DNA from: Spirosoma aerolatum
Lineage (GTDB): Bacteria; Bacteroidota; Bacteroidia; Cytophagales; Spirosomataceae
DNA: 64,000 nucleotides
Direction: 5' to 3'
NCBI RefSeq assembly: GCF_002056795.1
Contig: NZ_CP020104.1
Span: 1,499,001-1,563,000 of the forward strand
Shown here: one piece after another, positions 43,484 through 52,456 of the stretch
Position numbering within the stretch: position 1 is the first letter of the stretch
How the letters are laid out: every line of letters begins with the position of its first letter
The notes under the pieces: generated by a model
Databases searched by the model: none
What the model was told of the DNA's origin: nothing
Seen by the model: only the letters and a program-made list of their open reading frames with translations
Translations under genes and position numbers: made by a program

Positions 43484-43947
43484 CGTTTATAGCGCTCGTT
43501 TACCTGTTCATACAAATGCGTTGGTACTTTGGTTTCGATAGTAGGAAGTTTCGGTTGAGGTTTTACCCAATCTAGGTAGCCTTTAGCCCATACATAGGCC
43601 AATCCTAATGCCAGAATAACGACGAAGAGGAAAGCTTCAGCCAGGGCGAACCAGCCCCAGAGGCCACCCGTTTCGCGTATGAGTCGTTCCTGACCAAATA
43701 CGGTTGCCCACGGAAACAGAAAGGCTAGCTCAACATCGAACAGGACAAATACCAGAGCGACTACGTAGAAGCGAATATTGAACTGTACATTGGCATTGCC
43801 AACGGGTTCTTCACCTGACTCGTACGTACTGTTTTTTTCCACGTTCGGGCGGTTGGGCCGTAGCAGACGAGCCACAAAAAGCACGATGGCTATGAAGGCG
43901 AACGCAGCTACGATAAACAACAGAATGACGCCGAAGTCGGAAAGCAT
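43480..43947 (-). CDS. nuoA: NADH-quinone oxidoreductase subunit A
   Basis: A 155-residue NuoA homologue with three membrane helices. The family marks are LLRPNRPNVEKNSTYESGEEPVGNANVQFNIRFYVVALVFVLFDVELAFLFPWA (residues about 30-85), with the usual ESG-E and DVE-FLFPW blocks. The ATG at 43947 is chosen; the frame beyond it enters the large hairpin that precedes the gene. A 33/35-matched inverted repeat (43964-44053) lies 16 bp upstream of the start. Confidence 0.92.
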   Translation of the reverse strand: MLSDFGVILLFIVAAFAFIAIVLFVARLLRPNRPNVEKNSTYESGEEPVGNANVQFNIRFYVVALVFVLFDVELAFLFPWATVFGQERLIRETGGLWGWFALAEAFLFVVILALGLAYVWAKGYLDWVKPQPKLPTIETKVPTHLYEQVNERYKR

Positions 43948-43963
43948 GTCTTTTGTGTTAGAA

Positions 43964-44053
43964 GTTAGGAGCGAGAAGTGAGGAGAAAGAATGGCTGACG
44001 CATAGTTTTCTTGATGCATCAGCCATTTTCTCTCCTCACTTCTCGCTCCTAAC
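43964..44053. repeat. Long inverted repeat between the barrel gene and nuoA
   Basis: Arms 43964-43998 and 44019-44053 match at 33 of 35 positions. The arm is purine-rich with a repeated (a)ggag-cgagaagtgagga design, and the spacer holds a small inner gcat/atgc pairing. It lies after the barrel stop and 16 bp before the nuoA ATG, on the same transcription direction, so it may act as a terminator, attenuator or mRNA-stability element. Confidence 0.8.
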
Positions 44054-44066
44054 GCCTGCCATAAAT

Positions 44067-44678
44067 TTATTTCTTCTTCTTTTTCGGAAACAGATTGTAC
44101 ACCATCGAAATCTGGAGGTTCCGATTGTAGTAGGAAGCCGTAGCTTCGGGCGATACGTTGGTAAGACCGTAAATAAAACGGGCGTGCAGGCTGAAATTAT
44201 GCAGCATGTCCAGAAAGTCGTAGTGGACGCCTGCCGCTATGCCCAGGTCATTATTCACGCCAGGTCCACCAGTTTGTCCAGCGTTGAGCGCGTAACTGAA
44301 TTCGGGACCAGCTTGTATTGTAAGCCCCTCGGTCGGTATGTAGCCCAGCATCAGGGGCAGGCTGGCATAATAATACGATACAGCCGTTGTGGTGCGGCTA
44401 CCGTTGCTTTGCTCCTGCTGAAAATTACCACCTCGAATAGACAATAGAGCTTCGGGCTGAACGACCCAACGGTTATATCGATACCGATATATCGCACCCA
44501 GATGAGGTTGTAAGGTACGGTGAGGGATGTTGGCAGTAGCTCCTGAAATGGCAATCTGCGTGAACGATGCACCCAGTTTCAAGCCGAAATGACCACCTAT
44601 TGGCTTATTACTTTGCGCCTGGGTTAATGCCGATGAGGTTACTAAAAAGATAAAAAGGAGTAATCGATAACTGTGCAT
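44067..44678 (-). CDS. Outer-membrane beta-barrel protein (PorT-like)
   Basis: A 203-residue protein with a signal peptide (ending LTQAQ) and a small barrel made of alternating strands: HFGLKLGASFTQIAISG, HLGAIYRYRYNRWVVQPEALLSIRGG, YYYASLPLMLGYIPTEGLTIQAGPEFSY, and the Asn-Leu-Gln-Ile-Ser-Met-Val-Tyr-Asn end ahead of a lysine run. This is the PorT/OMP_b-brl pattern. The ATG at 44678 begins the signal peptide; the earlier open frame to 44801 is rejected. It lies 6 bp downstream of no other gene: YqgE starts at 45368 and ends at 44808. Confidence 0.8.
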   Translation of the reverse strand: MHSYRLLLFIFLVTSSALTQAQSNKPIGGHFGLKLGASFTQIAISGATANIPHRTLQPHLGAIYRYRYNRWVVQPEALLSIRGGNFQQEQSNGSRTTTAVSYYYASLPLMLGYIPTEGLTIQAGPEFSYALNAGQTGGPGVNNDLGIAAGVHYDFLDMLHNFSLHARFIYGLTNVSPEATASYYNRNLQISMVYNLFPKKKKK

Positions 44679-44807
44679 ACGGGACGATGGAAAGGAAGCG
44701 ACCCCTTTCGATAACGTTTTTTTATCCGAAACGTCGGACCGGTACAAAATTGGTGAAAAAAAGTTAAGATGTCCCTGTTTGCGTGGTCGGTAGATTGTCA
44801 AAAAATG

Positions 44808-45368
44808 TTAATTAAGTCGAGGGTCGACCGGGTAATGGGCAATGGATTTGTATTCACCCCCCATCCGTTTGAGGACACCCCGCCAAAACTCTTTCGTTGG
44901 TGTATCGAACAGGAAGCTGGCATTGGTGCGGCTCACAATCCACGCTTTCTGGGTTAATTCTGCATCCAACTGGCCTTCACTCCAGCCCGAATACCCAATA
45001 AAAAAGCGGGCGTCGCGTTCGGTAAGCGTTCCCAGATTGACGGCTTGTTTGATCTGCTCGAAATCGCCACTCCAGTAAAGGCCGTCTAGAACCCGGATCG
45101 AGCCGTCGATCAGATCAGGTCGGCGGTGGATGAAATGTAGGGTATTCTGCTGTACAGGCCCTCCAACAAATAAGGGCAAATCAACGTGGATATCGTCAAT
45201 CACATCGCTCAGGTGAATATCGGTTTGCTGATTCAAAACAAGTCCAAATGTGCCTGCCTGATTATGTTCGCAAACCAGGACTACACTGCGTTCAAAGTTA
45301 GTATCACCCATGAATGGCTCGGCGATCAGCAGATCGCCGTTCTTAACGGAGGTAGGAATCGTATTCAT
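44808..45368 (-). CDS. YqgE/AlgH-family protein
   Basis: A 186-residue YqgE/AlgH (DUF179) protein. Clear family motifs are GDLLIAEPFMGDTNFERSVVLVCEH at residues 11-35, GTFGLVLNQQ, LFVGGPVQQNTLHFIH, and FIGYSGWSEGQLDAEL. These proteins are widespread and of unknown biochemical role. It precedes the outer-membrane barrel gene on the same strand with 129 bp between the YqgE stop and the barrel ATG. Confidence 0.93.
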   Translation of the reverse strand: MNTIPTSVKNGDLLIAEPFMGDTNFERSVVLVCEHNQAGTFGLVLNQQTDIHLSDVIDDIHVDLPLFVGGPVQQNTLHFIHRRPDLIDGSIRVLDGLYWSGDFEQIKQAVNLGTLTERDARFFIGYSGWSEGQLDAELTQKAWIVSRTNASFLFDTPTKEFWRGVLKRMGGEYKSIAHYPVDPRLN

Positions 45369-45607
45369 AGCTCATTGAGCAATTATAGATTTATGGCAAA
45401 ACGCTTTTTTCAGACACTATATTCTTTAAAAACTGTTAAATACGCTACTGGCTCCCTGAATACTTTGTATATGGCCGTGACACAAATCCATAAGGATCAT
45501 AACGTACTGACAGACAGCCGTCCCTTTGTACTGAAAAAATTGTATTCGGGTCTGTATTACGGTATAGCCAGCCAGAGCGTTACTTTTACGTGAACAAAAC
45601 TGATGCC

Positions 45608-46846
45608 ATGAAAAAGCAGATTCATGATCGACGGGGATTTCTTCAGAAAAGTGCTCTGGCAACCCTAACGGCCTTAGTTGGTACTGATGTTATTTTCGCC
45701 CGTCAAATACCTCCATACTATACTCCGCTGGGTTTTGATGATGACCCACTTAAAGGCAAAATTCCAGATATGAAGGTGCTGGGCGATAAGCCCTGGAATG
45801 TCGAAGCGCCTATTCATCAGCTTGATGATGCCATTACACCCGTCGAAAAGATGTTTGTGCGAAATAATGGTTTGATTCCTTCTGAACCCATCAATCCAGA
45901 TACGTGGACACTGACCATTAAGGGCGAGTCGGTAAAAGCAACGAAAACATACACACTCAACGACCTTAAAAAGCGATTTCCAGTCCATACCTATCAGCTC
46001 GTGCTGGAATGCGGTGGGAACGGACGCGCTGGGTACGAACCACAAACAACCGGAAACCCCTGGGATCAGGGGGCCGTTAGCTGTGCCGAATGGACAGGCG
46101 TTCGGCTGAAGGATATTCTGGCCGACGTGGGGCTCAAAGATGATGCCGTTTACATCGGTTATTACGGTAAAGACCCGCACTTGAGTCAGGACCCCACCAA
46201 AGTAGCTATTTCACGGGGAGTACCCATAAAAAAGGCCCTTGAGGCCGAAACGTTAATTGCCTGGGCGGTAAATGGGAAAGATATTCCCTTGGTACACGGC
46301 TATCCGCTTCGGTTGGTAGTGGGCGGTTGGCCAGCGTCGGTATCCGGGAAGTGGTTGCACACGATCTCGGTGCGAAATAAAGAACACGATGGGGCCAAAA
46401 TGGAAGGCCATAGCTATCGGATGCCCATTCGTCCTGTACAGCCGGGTGAGAAAATCGCCGAAACACCTGAGAATTTCCGCATTATAGAATCGATGCCCGT
46501 AAAATCGCTCATTACATACCCCAAAACGGGCGCTATGTTCGATCTGAAAAAGCCACTTGCCCTGCGTGGTCATGCGTGGGCAGGGGATCGGATGGTGGCG
46601 GATGTGCATACATCGATCGATTATGGAGCAACCTGGCAGAAAACAAAGCTCCAACCGCCTAAAAATCGACTGGCCTGGCAGCACTGGTCAACGGAGATTA
46701 CGTTCCCGCAGTCGGGGTATTATGAAGTGTGGGTACGGGCAACGGATAGTAGCGGAGTAACGCAGCCGATGGTTATTCCGCAATGGAATCCGGGTGGCTA
46801 TCTGAACAATGCCTGCCATCGGATTGCGGTTAAAGCAGTTGTATAG
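45608..46846 (+). CDS. Sulfite oxidase-type molybdopterin oxidoreductase (SorA-like)
   Basis: A 412-residue exported enzyme with a Tat leader (DRRGFLQKSALATLTAL, residues 7-23). The molybdopterin domain has the Mo-ligand Cys135 in LVLECGGNGR, and WDQGAVSCAEWTGV and LVVGGWPASVSGKWL follow; residues about 290-412 form the dimerisation domain (HAWAGDRMVADVHTSIDYG). It resembles SorA, which oxidises sulfite in the periplasm and passes electrons to cytochrome c. The next gene, starting right after its stop, encodes that kind of cytochrome. The ATG at 45608 is preferred to the GTG at 45590. Confidence 0.9.
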   Translation: MKKQIHDRRGFLQKSALATLTALVGTDVIFARQIPPYYTPLGFDDDPLKGKIPDMKVLGDKPWNVEAPIHQLDDAITPVEKMFVRNNGLIPSEPINPDTWTLTIKGESVKATKTYTLNDLKKRFPVHTYQLVLECGGNGRAGYEPQTTGNPWDQGAVSCAEWTGVRLKDILADVGLKDDAVYIGYYGKDPHLSQDPTKVAISRGVPIKKALEAETLIAWAVNGKDIPLVHGYPLRLVVGGWPASVSGKWLHTISVRNKEHDGAKMEGHSYRMPIRPVQPGEKIAETPENFRIIESMPVKSLITYPKTGAMFDLKKPLALRGHAWAGDRMVADVHTSIDYGATWQKTKLQPPKNRLAWQHWSTEITFPQSGYYEVWVRATDSSGVTQPMVIPQWNPGGYLNNACHRIAVKAVV

Positions 46847-47257
46847 ATGATGAAAGCAATAAGCATACTTTTCTTTGTTGGAGCCGTTCTGATAGGAGCG
46901 TCGAGTTTCCGCGTTCAGAACCCGAAAGCTGCTAATCATCCCGTTGGTATTCTGGATACGTTGAAAATCGACGCTGAGAGTGGCCTGGTGGCTGATGCCA
47001 GTTTAATGATGGTGAAGGCGCAGTGTACGGCTTGCCATTCGTCGAAGCTTATTTTACAGCATCGATTTACCCGAGCGGGCTGGCAGGAACGTATCCGCTG
47101 GATGCAGAAGTACCATAAACTGTGGGATTTGGGCGAGTCGGAGAAAGTGGTTCTGGACTATCTCGAAAAATATTATGGACCGTCCTCGATGGAATCTAAA
47201 GCTACATTTCGCCGTGCTCCGTTGAAAGACATTCAGTGGTATAAGTTGAATAAATAG
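46847..47257 (+). CDS. Monoheme cytochrome c (SorB-like) paired with sulfite oxidase
   Basis: A 136-residue exported protein with one c-type heme site, CTACH (Cys60-Cys63-His64), in a VKAQCTACHSSKLILQHRFTRAGW segment. The N terminus is a membrane-anchor or signal helix. Its ATG begins one base after the sulfite oxidase stop, so the two are translated together. By analogy with SorAB it should accept electrons from the molybdopterin subunit; the axial methionine is not obvious but Met-containing helices follow. Confidence 0.87.
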   Translation: MMKAISILFFVGAVLIGASSFRVQNPKAANHPVGILDTLKIDAESGLVADASLMMVKAQCTACHSSKLILQHRFTRAGWQERIRWMQKYHKLWDLGESEKVVLDYLEKYYGPSSMESKATFRRAPLKDIQWYKLNK

Positions 47258-47273
47258 GGTTTGTGCTGAAAAC

Positions 47274-47867
47274 CTATTTCCGAAATACGAAACCTACTTT
47301 TTTTCCTGAAATGCGCTCTACTATAGGGCGTAGTATCTGATTGGTATTCTGGCGGGTTTGTTCCAGAATGCCACTACTAAGTGCCGATTCTTTGACCTGA
47401 TGCTCTGCTTTTCGGTAGGCATCGCTTACCAGTTGAGACTGATCCAGGAACGAAAAGCGTGTATCGTACACCCGTGATCGATCGTGATTGATTTTCCAGG
47501 TACAGAGTTCCGGTTCAGGTAGCCGGATCGTTACCGAATCACCATCGGCAGTCACGTCGGTAGCTGTAATCTTTGTTAAATCGATACAGCCCGTTGCTTC
47601 GCCTTCTACAATCAGAATAGCGTTCGCATTCGGCAGAAACGTATTGACCTGCTCATGCTCGACGATATCCTTAAAGGTGTATTTTACTAATTCCAGCTTA
47701 CCCAATGAGGCTACTTCTTTCAAGACAATGCTTTGCGTCGTGTGATCGCCTTTTCGGAAGCGGCTTAATAGATTATTCCCCCTGATCTGCTCCCAAATGG
47801 CAATCAGTCCGGCTACCAGAACAGCAATCAGAACCAGTCGGAAAATGGCATTGATGAGTCGAGTCAT
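47274..47867 (-). CDS. DUF4230-family protein
   Basis: A 197-residue protein with an N-terminal membrane anchor (LVLIAVLVAGLIAIW) and the DUF4230 domain: VLKEVASLGKLELVKYTFKDIVEHE, LIVEGEATGCIDLTKIT, and VTIRLPEPELCTWKINHDRSRVYD. The family is widespread in Bacteroidota and unassigned. It converges on the cytochrome gene (16-bp gap). A terminator for hemA lies in front of it at 47888-47928. Confidence 0.87.
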   Translation of the reverse strand: MTRLINAIFRLVLIAVLVAGLIAIWEQIRGNNLLSRFRKGDHTTQSIVLKEVASLGKLELVKYTFKDIVEHEQVNTFLPNANAILIVEGEATGCIDLTKITATDVTADGDSVTIRLPEPELCTWKINHDRSRVYDTRFSFLDQSQLVSDAYRKAEHQVKESALSSGILEQTRQNTNQILRPIVERISGKKVGFVFRK

Positions 47868-47887
47868 GAGGGCAGAAAACGAAACCT

Positions 47888-47928
47888 GTTAAAATAAAAC
47901 TTCCCGAAAGTTTACCGCTTTCGGGAAG
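47888..47928 (-). terminator. Terminator of hemA
   Basis: An 11-bp perfect stem (47900-47910 with 47918-47928) and 7-nt loop; on the minus strand it is followed by TTTTATTTT. It lies 36 bp after the hemA stop. Confidence 0.85.
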
Positions 47929-47963
47929 ATAAGAAACGTAACGTCAAAGAAGAAACGCATTAA

Positions 47964-49250
47964 TCAGTAGCTATGTTTTTCGTCAGCAACGGGTTGCTTT
48001 TCCAGATCGAATAAATCATTAAGCACATCGATTAGGGTTTCGGCTTCACCTCGTTTGCAGGCGGCTTTCAGTTGCAGGACTGGCAGCTTGATGATTTTCT
48101 GCATAATCCCCTTCGTAATCTTATCTACTTTCTCCGACTCGTCGGGGGTCAGGTGTTTCAGATGCCGGGCAATCTCGTCGCGACGAATTTGCTCCAGTGC
48201 ATTTTTAAGCTTGTTGATGGTTGGCGAAACAACCATTTCTTTCGACCAGTCGCCAAATTCGGCAACGGCCTGGGCAATAATTGCTTCTACCTGAGGAATA
48301 GCCGCCAGACGCTGTTGCAGGGCTTCGTCGGCCCGATTACGGATGTGGTCGATGTTATAGACCAGTACGCCAGGAATCTGCTCAACCGTAGCATCGACAC
48401 TGCGAGGTACTGACAAATCGATGAAATATTTGAAGGTCAACACCTCAACGTGCTTCAGCAATTCTGGGGTAATCAGTGGTTCATCACGCATGACGGAGGA
48501 AATGATCACATCGGCCCGGCGAATTTCATCGGTCAGATTCTCAAAGTCGGCAACGCGGAAACCACATTGTCCGGCCAGTGCTTCGGCTTTGGCTTTGGTA
48601 CGGTTGCAGAGGGTAATATTGGTGTTACCTCCACGAGCTTCAAGGTTTTTACAAACGTCGGTTCCAATTTCACCGAGCCCAATTACCAGAATGTTTGGTT
48701 GGCTATGTTCGCCAACCAACTCGTCGATCAGTTCAACAGCAGCATAAGACGATGAAGCCGCTCCATCACGGAAAGGCGTTTCCTGAGCTACTCGCTTATT
48801 CGTGAAGAAGATCGTGTGCATGAGCCGGTGCAGGAATGGCCCGGCCATTTCCAGATCGGCCGACCACTGATACGACTGCTTCACCTGATTGGGGATCTGC
48901 ATATCACCTACAACCTGCGAATGTAAGCCCACACAAACTTCAAACAGGTGCTGAACAGCCTGATCGTTTGCGTCGAAAAACTGAAAATAAGGCAAATAGT
49001 TATCGGTGTCGGTCAGCCCTTTTTCAATCAGTAGCAGACGGGCAATTTCGGTATTAAGATCCTGCTCAAAGGCATAATACACTTCAGTACGATTACAGGT
49101 TGAAATAACGAGCAAATCGCTCAGCCCGAAAAAGTCTCGTAACCGAAGCATGAGCCGCTTCGCTTCGTCTTCGTTTAGTGCAATTAGTTCACGGACCCGC
49201 AATGGAGCCATTTTGTAAGACAAACTAATTGCTTTGAAGGTATCTAACAT
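47964..49250 (-). CDS. hemA: Glutamyl-tRNA reductase
   Basis: A 428-residue HemA, the first enzyme of C5 tetrapyrrole synthesis, reducing glutamyl-tRNA to glutamate-1-semialdehyde. Cys52 in STCNRTEVYYAF is the nucleophile; VGLHSQVVGDMQIPNQVK covers the substrate site, and VIGLGEIGTDV is the NADPH-binding glycine motif. A C-terminal dimerisation helix region completes it at normal length. The promoter candidate at 49286-49293 and the terminator at 47888 give a single-gene transcript. The downstream heme genes are not in the window. Confidence 0.95.
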   Translation of the reverse strand: MLDTFKAISLSYKMAPLRVRELIALNEDEAKRLMLRLRDFFGLSDLLVISTCNRTEVYYAFEQDLNTEIARLLLIEKGLTDTDNYLPYFQFFDANDQAVQHLFEVCVGLHSQVVGDMQIPNQVKQSYQWSADLEMAGPFLHRLMHTIFFTNKRVAQETPFRDGAASSSYAAVELIDELVGEHSQPNILVIGLGEIGTDVCKNLEARGGNTNITLCNRTKAKAEALAGQCGFRVADFENLTDEIRRADVIISSVMRDEPLITPELLKHVEVLTFKYFIDLSVPRSVDATVEQIPGVLVYNIDHIRNRADEALQQRLAAIPQVEAIIAQAVAEFGDWSKEMVVSPTINKLKNALEQIRRDEIARHLKHLTPDESEKVDKITKGIMQKIIKLPVLQLKAACKRGEAETLIDVLNDLFDLEKQPVADEKHSY

Positions 49251-49285
49251 GGTAAAAAAGCACCTTTACTGGCTTGTAGCCTTTA

Positions 49286-49293
49286 CAAAATTA
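49286..49293 (-). promoter_or_regulatory. hemA promoter -7 element (TAATTTTG)
   Basis: On the minus strand the octamer TAATTTTG fits the Bacteroidota -7 consensus TAnnTTTG exactly, 36 bp upstream of the hemA ATG. A -33 TTTG partner is not clear. Confidence 0.5.
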
Positions 49294-49490
49294 CGGCATT
49301 ATTATCGGATATGAATGCACGCAATCTAGACAGTTTGCTATTTAGAATTTGTCCAAATAGAATGCGCCTTTCTTCGATCAATCCTATTCAGGTTTGTAAC
49401 ATTCGTACCTTGTCAGACGTTCAACCTTTGCACGTTTACTGCATTTTTATCGTTAGAAAATTAAGCTGAACCTACAGCCAGCAAGACCAC

Positions 49491-50699
49491 ATGCTGAAGT
49501 CATTTGATATTTATAGTCAGAATAATATTCTGAAAATCATAGTAGCGCTCAATCTGCTTCTGGTGGGAACGGGATCGCTACTCTACACACGTCGATTAAT
49601 TCTGAAGCTTGAAGATCGTGAAGAACAGTATGTCCAGCTTTTCGTGAAAGCGATGGAATATCTGTATAGCTCAAGCAGGGCTGATGTCGATAATGGCGAT
49701 ATCACTTTTGTAACAAGCGAAATATTACAGGCTAACAAGACAATTCCTGTTATTTACCTTGATCACAATGGCCAGATATCCAGCAAGTTAAACATAGATT
49801 TGCCGGAAGGGTTTGATAAGCTTCCTGCGGCCGAACAACAAGCCTTTTTACGGCAGCGCATTGCTGAAATGCGTAAAAACCATAAACCGATACCGGTTGT
49901 GATGCCAGATGGCCAGCGTGGGCTGGTATATTATGAGAACTCAAAAGTACTGCGCCAAATCAATTATATACCCTATGCGCTGATTGCCATTTTAACGGCG
50001 TTAGGGGTGTTGGCGTATCTATCGTTTAGCTCGTCGCGACGGGCGGAGCAGAACCGGGTTTGGGTGGGGCTGGCCAAAGAAACGGCTCACCAGTTGGGGA
50101 CACCTATGTCGTCGTTGATGGCGTGGGTGGAGTACATGCGATCGGACCCCGATCAGTACGACGCTTCTATAACGGATGAGATCGAAAAAGACGTACAGCG
50201 ACTGGAAACGATTACAGCCCGTTTCTCGAGTATTGGCTCCATTCCGACCTTGAAAGAAGAAAATCTGAATGAAGTGGTCAAGCAGTTTACCGATTACCTG
50301 TCGCGCCGAATCTCAACGAAGGTTAGTATGAGTTTTGCCAGTCAGATTCCGGCTAACCAGCAGGTGAAAATCAATAAGTTATTGTTTGAGTGGGTCATCG
50401 AAAATATTTGCAAGAATGCGGTCGATGCTATGAAAGGTGTGGGCGAATTGAGGCTTACTATTATCCCCTTACCTCACCAAGAGGTAGCTATCGATATTAC
50501 CGACACCGGCAAGGGTATCTCAAAAGCTAATATGCAAAAGGTGTTTTCGCCGGGTTTCAGCACGAAAAAGCGGGGCTGGGGGCTTGGCCTTACCCTCGCC
50601 AAACGCATTGTAGAGGAGTACCATAACGGACAATTGTTCGTCAAACACTCAGAAGTAGGGAAAGGAACTACGTTCCGAATCGTGCTGAATACAGATTAG
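49491..50699 (+). CDS. Membrane sensor histidine kinase
   Basis: A 402-residue kinase: TM1 (residues 12-32), an extracytoplasmic sensor of about 125 residues, TM2 (160-178), then a cytosolic core. The phosphoacceptor is His200 in ETAHQLGTPMSSL; the N box is ENICKNAVDAM, the G1 box DTGKGI and the G2 box KRGWGLGLTLAKRI. No response-regulator gene is next to it; the sigma54-type regulator at 52525 is on the other strand. The sensed signal is unknown. Confidence 0.9.
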   Translation: MLKSFDIYSQNNILKIIVALNLLLVGTGSLLYTRRLILKLEDREEQYVQLFVKAMEYLYSSSRADVDNGDITFVTSEILQANKTIPVIYLDHNGQISSKLNIDLPEGFDKLPAAEQQAFLRQRIAEMRKNHKPIPVVMPDGQRGLVYYENSKVLRQINYIPYALIAILTALGVLAYLSFSSSRRAEQNRVWVGLAKETAHQLGTPMSSLMAWVEYMRSDPDQYDASITDEIEKDVQRLETITARFSSIGSIPTLKEENLNEVVKQFTDYLSRRISTKVSMSFASQIPANQQVKINKLLFEWVIENICKNAVDAMKGVGELRLTIIPLPHQEVAIDITDTGKGISKANMQKVFSPGFSTKKRGWGLGLTLAKRIVEEYHNGQLFVKHSEVGKGTTFRIVLNTD

Positions 50700-50701
50700 G
50701 G

Positions 50702-50737
50702 CTATAAACGGTTTAAACAACTCCAAACCGTTTATAG
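50702..50737. terminator. Bidirectional hairpin between convergent genes
   Basis: A 13-bp perfect stem (50702-50714 with 50725-50737) and 10-nt loop, starting two bases after the kinase stop and ending 10 bp before the lipoprotein gene. No strong T run. Confidence 0.75.
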
Positions 50738-50747
50738 TAGATTTAAA

Positions 50748-51293
50748 TTACTGCTGAATAAATGGCAGCGTTATCGTATCTGTTTCGATAACATTACTGG
50801 TATTAAGATCTCGGTCCCGTATCCTGATTTGAAATTTGGTTGGATACCGATAAATGACTGTTCCGTACTGAAAAGTTTGATTGAAATCCAGCGATCCTTC
50901 AATAGCCCCTTTAGGCTTGTTTTTCGCTAAGTCAGGGAATAGAAGAAAATTATTGATCTTTTGCTCATAGAGTACGTACTGTTTGTTAATTAAACGGAAG
51001 GTTTTAATTTCATAGTTTCCCCAGCCTCCATTTGAAATATAGCGAAGCGAGTCTGCTTTGGGTAGTGGGATGTCATTTCCCAGATTACCATCCCCATCTT
51101 TAAAACCAACGGTAAGCACAACCGAATCCCGTTTCGATTGGCCTACACCTTTACCGGCGGCAAGCGTGTACTTGAATATCCCTTTAAATTCAATCTCGGG
51201 CGTTGTTGAGTAGTTCGGTTCGGTGAAGCAGGCCGATAAGGTTATGGCTACTCCAAAAACGAGGAGGTATGTTTGAATTTGTTGCCGTCGCAT
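50748..51293 (-). CDS. Lipoprotein of unknown function
   Basis: A 181-residue lipoprotein. The leader ends in a lipobox LSAC (residues 18-21), followed by FTEPNYSTTPEIEFKGI. The body is beta-rich with an acidic GFKDGDGNLGNDIPLP loop that suggests a calcium-binding or Ig-like fold, and IRIRDRDLNTSN near the end. Many Bacteroidota species have such surface lipoproteins of unknown role. The start at 51293 gives the lipoprotein signal; it overlaps the 5' region of the divergent acyl-protein synthetase. Confidence 0.75.
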   Translation of the reverse strand: MRRQQIQTYLLVFGVAITLSACFTEPNYSTTPEIEFKGIFKYTLAAGKGVGQSKRDSVVLTVGFKDGDGNLGNDIPLPKADSLRYISNGGWGNYEIKTFRLINKQYVLYEQKINNFLLFPDLAKNKPKGAIEGSLDFNQTFQYGTVIYRYPTKFQIRIRDRDLNTSNVIETDTITLPFIQQ

Positions 51294-51331
51294 ACTGTTG
51301 TACTCGTTGTGCAATAAACGCTTATTTTACT

Positions 51332-52456
51332 TTGTCTTTTTCATTAACACTTTCGGCCAAAGCAGCTCCAATTCGAGAGTCGCTTAGGCAGCAGATTCTG
51401 GCAATCAGTTCGGCAACTCCGAATTCAGATGCATTCGAGTCGCTGGCATTGGCCGTATTTCGTTACCAGGCTGCTTACAATCCGGTATATCGGGCCTATT
51501 TAAGCTATCTCAACTGCCAGCCGGAACAAATCCATAATCTACGTCAGGTGCCGTTTATGCCGATTGGTTTTTTTAAGACCCAAACGGTTTTGACGGGCCT
51601 CGATTCAACTATATACACCAACTTCGATACTACGCTCACCTTTGCCAGTAGTGGTACTACGGCCGGAGCGGAGCAAACCAGTCGTCACCTAGTACCCGAT
51701 TCGGCGCTTTATCAAACCATTAGTACCCGAATTTTCGAGCAGTTATATGGCCCTCTTCGCGACTTTCACATCCTGGCATTACTGCCGTCGTATCTTGAAC
51801 GAAATAACTCCTCGCTTGTGTATATGGTTCAGCAATTTATGGCCCAAACTGGACACTTGCAACGAACAGGCCTACAAGCCGAGCCGAACGATTCGGGTTT
51901 TTATCTACACAACCACACCGAGCTTACCGAGCAACTGAAACGGCTTGTACAGCATGACGACGGAAAGACGATTTTATTGATCGGTGTAACATTCGGTCTG
52001 CTGGATTGGGCTGAGTCGGATTCTGACTTAACATCTTTAGGGCATTCGCCCAGGTTGATTGTGATGGAAACGGGCGGTATGAAAGGCCGTCGACGGGAGT
52101 TGCTTCGGGAAGAAGTGCATGAAATTTTAATGGAGAAGTTGGGTGTACAAACGATTCATTCGGAGTACGGCATGACCGAATTACTTTCGCAGGCGTATTC
52201 GATGGGGAATGGTATTTTTAAGGCTGGCCCGACCCTGCGAATAGTATTGAGAGACATCAACGATCCCTTTTGCCTATATCCTGACGATTATCCACGAACA
52301 GGCGGCATCAATGTGGTCGATCTGGCTAATCTGGACTCATGCTCGTTTATTGAAACCCAGGATTTGGGGCAATATGCAGGCGTAGACGGGGCCTTTCGGG
52401 TAATCGGTCGTTTCGATAATTCCGACGTGCGGGGGTGTAATTTAATGATTGACTGA
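51332..52456 (+). CDS. LuxE-like acyl-protein synthetase
   Basis: A protein of about 374 residues from the LuxE/acyl-protein synthetase branch of the adenylate-forming family. Visible features: FRYQAAYNPVYRAYLSYL and QVPFMPIGFFKTQTVLT near the start, the phosphate-binding LTFASSGTTAGAEQTSRH, LLIGVTFGLLDW and EYGMTELLSQAYS with the adenylation GMTE motif. LuxE-type enzymes activate and transfer acyl groups. The TTG at 51332 is chosen because homologues start near there; an ATG at 51269 lengthens it into the divergent lipoprotein gene. Its last codons lie inside a 35-bp hairpin arm. Confidence 0.8.
   Translation: MSFSLTLSAKAAPIRESLRQQILAISSATPNSDAFESLALAVFRYQAAYNPVYRAYLSYLNCQPEQIHNLRQVPFMPIGFFKTQTVLTGLDSTIYTNFDTTLTFASSGTTAGAEQTSRHLVPDSALYQTISTRIFEQLYGPLRDFHILALLPSYLERNNSSLVYMVQQFMAQTGHLQRTGLQAEPNDSGFYLHNHTELTEQLKRLVQHDDGKTILLIGVTFGLLDWAESDSDLTSLGHSPRLIVMETGGMKGRRRELLREEVHEILMEKLGVQTIHSEYGMTELLSQAYSMGNGIFKAGPTLRIVLRDINDPFCLYPDDYPRTGGINVVDLANLDSCSFIETQDLGQYAGVDGAFRVIGRFDNSDVRGCNLMID

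Noticed and set aside
45393..45593. A 66-codon plus-strand frame between YqgE and the sulfite oxidase
   Set aside because: No recognisable motif and it overlaps the likely promoter region of both genes; also its stop overlaps a poor GTG start.
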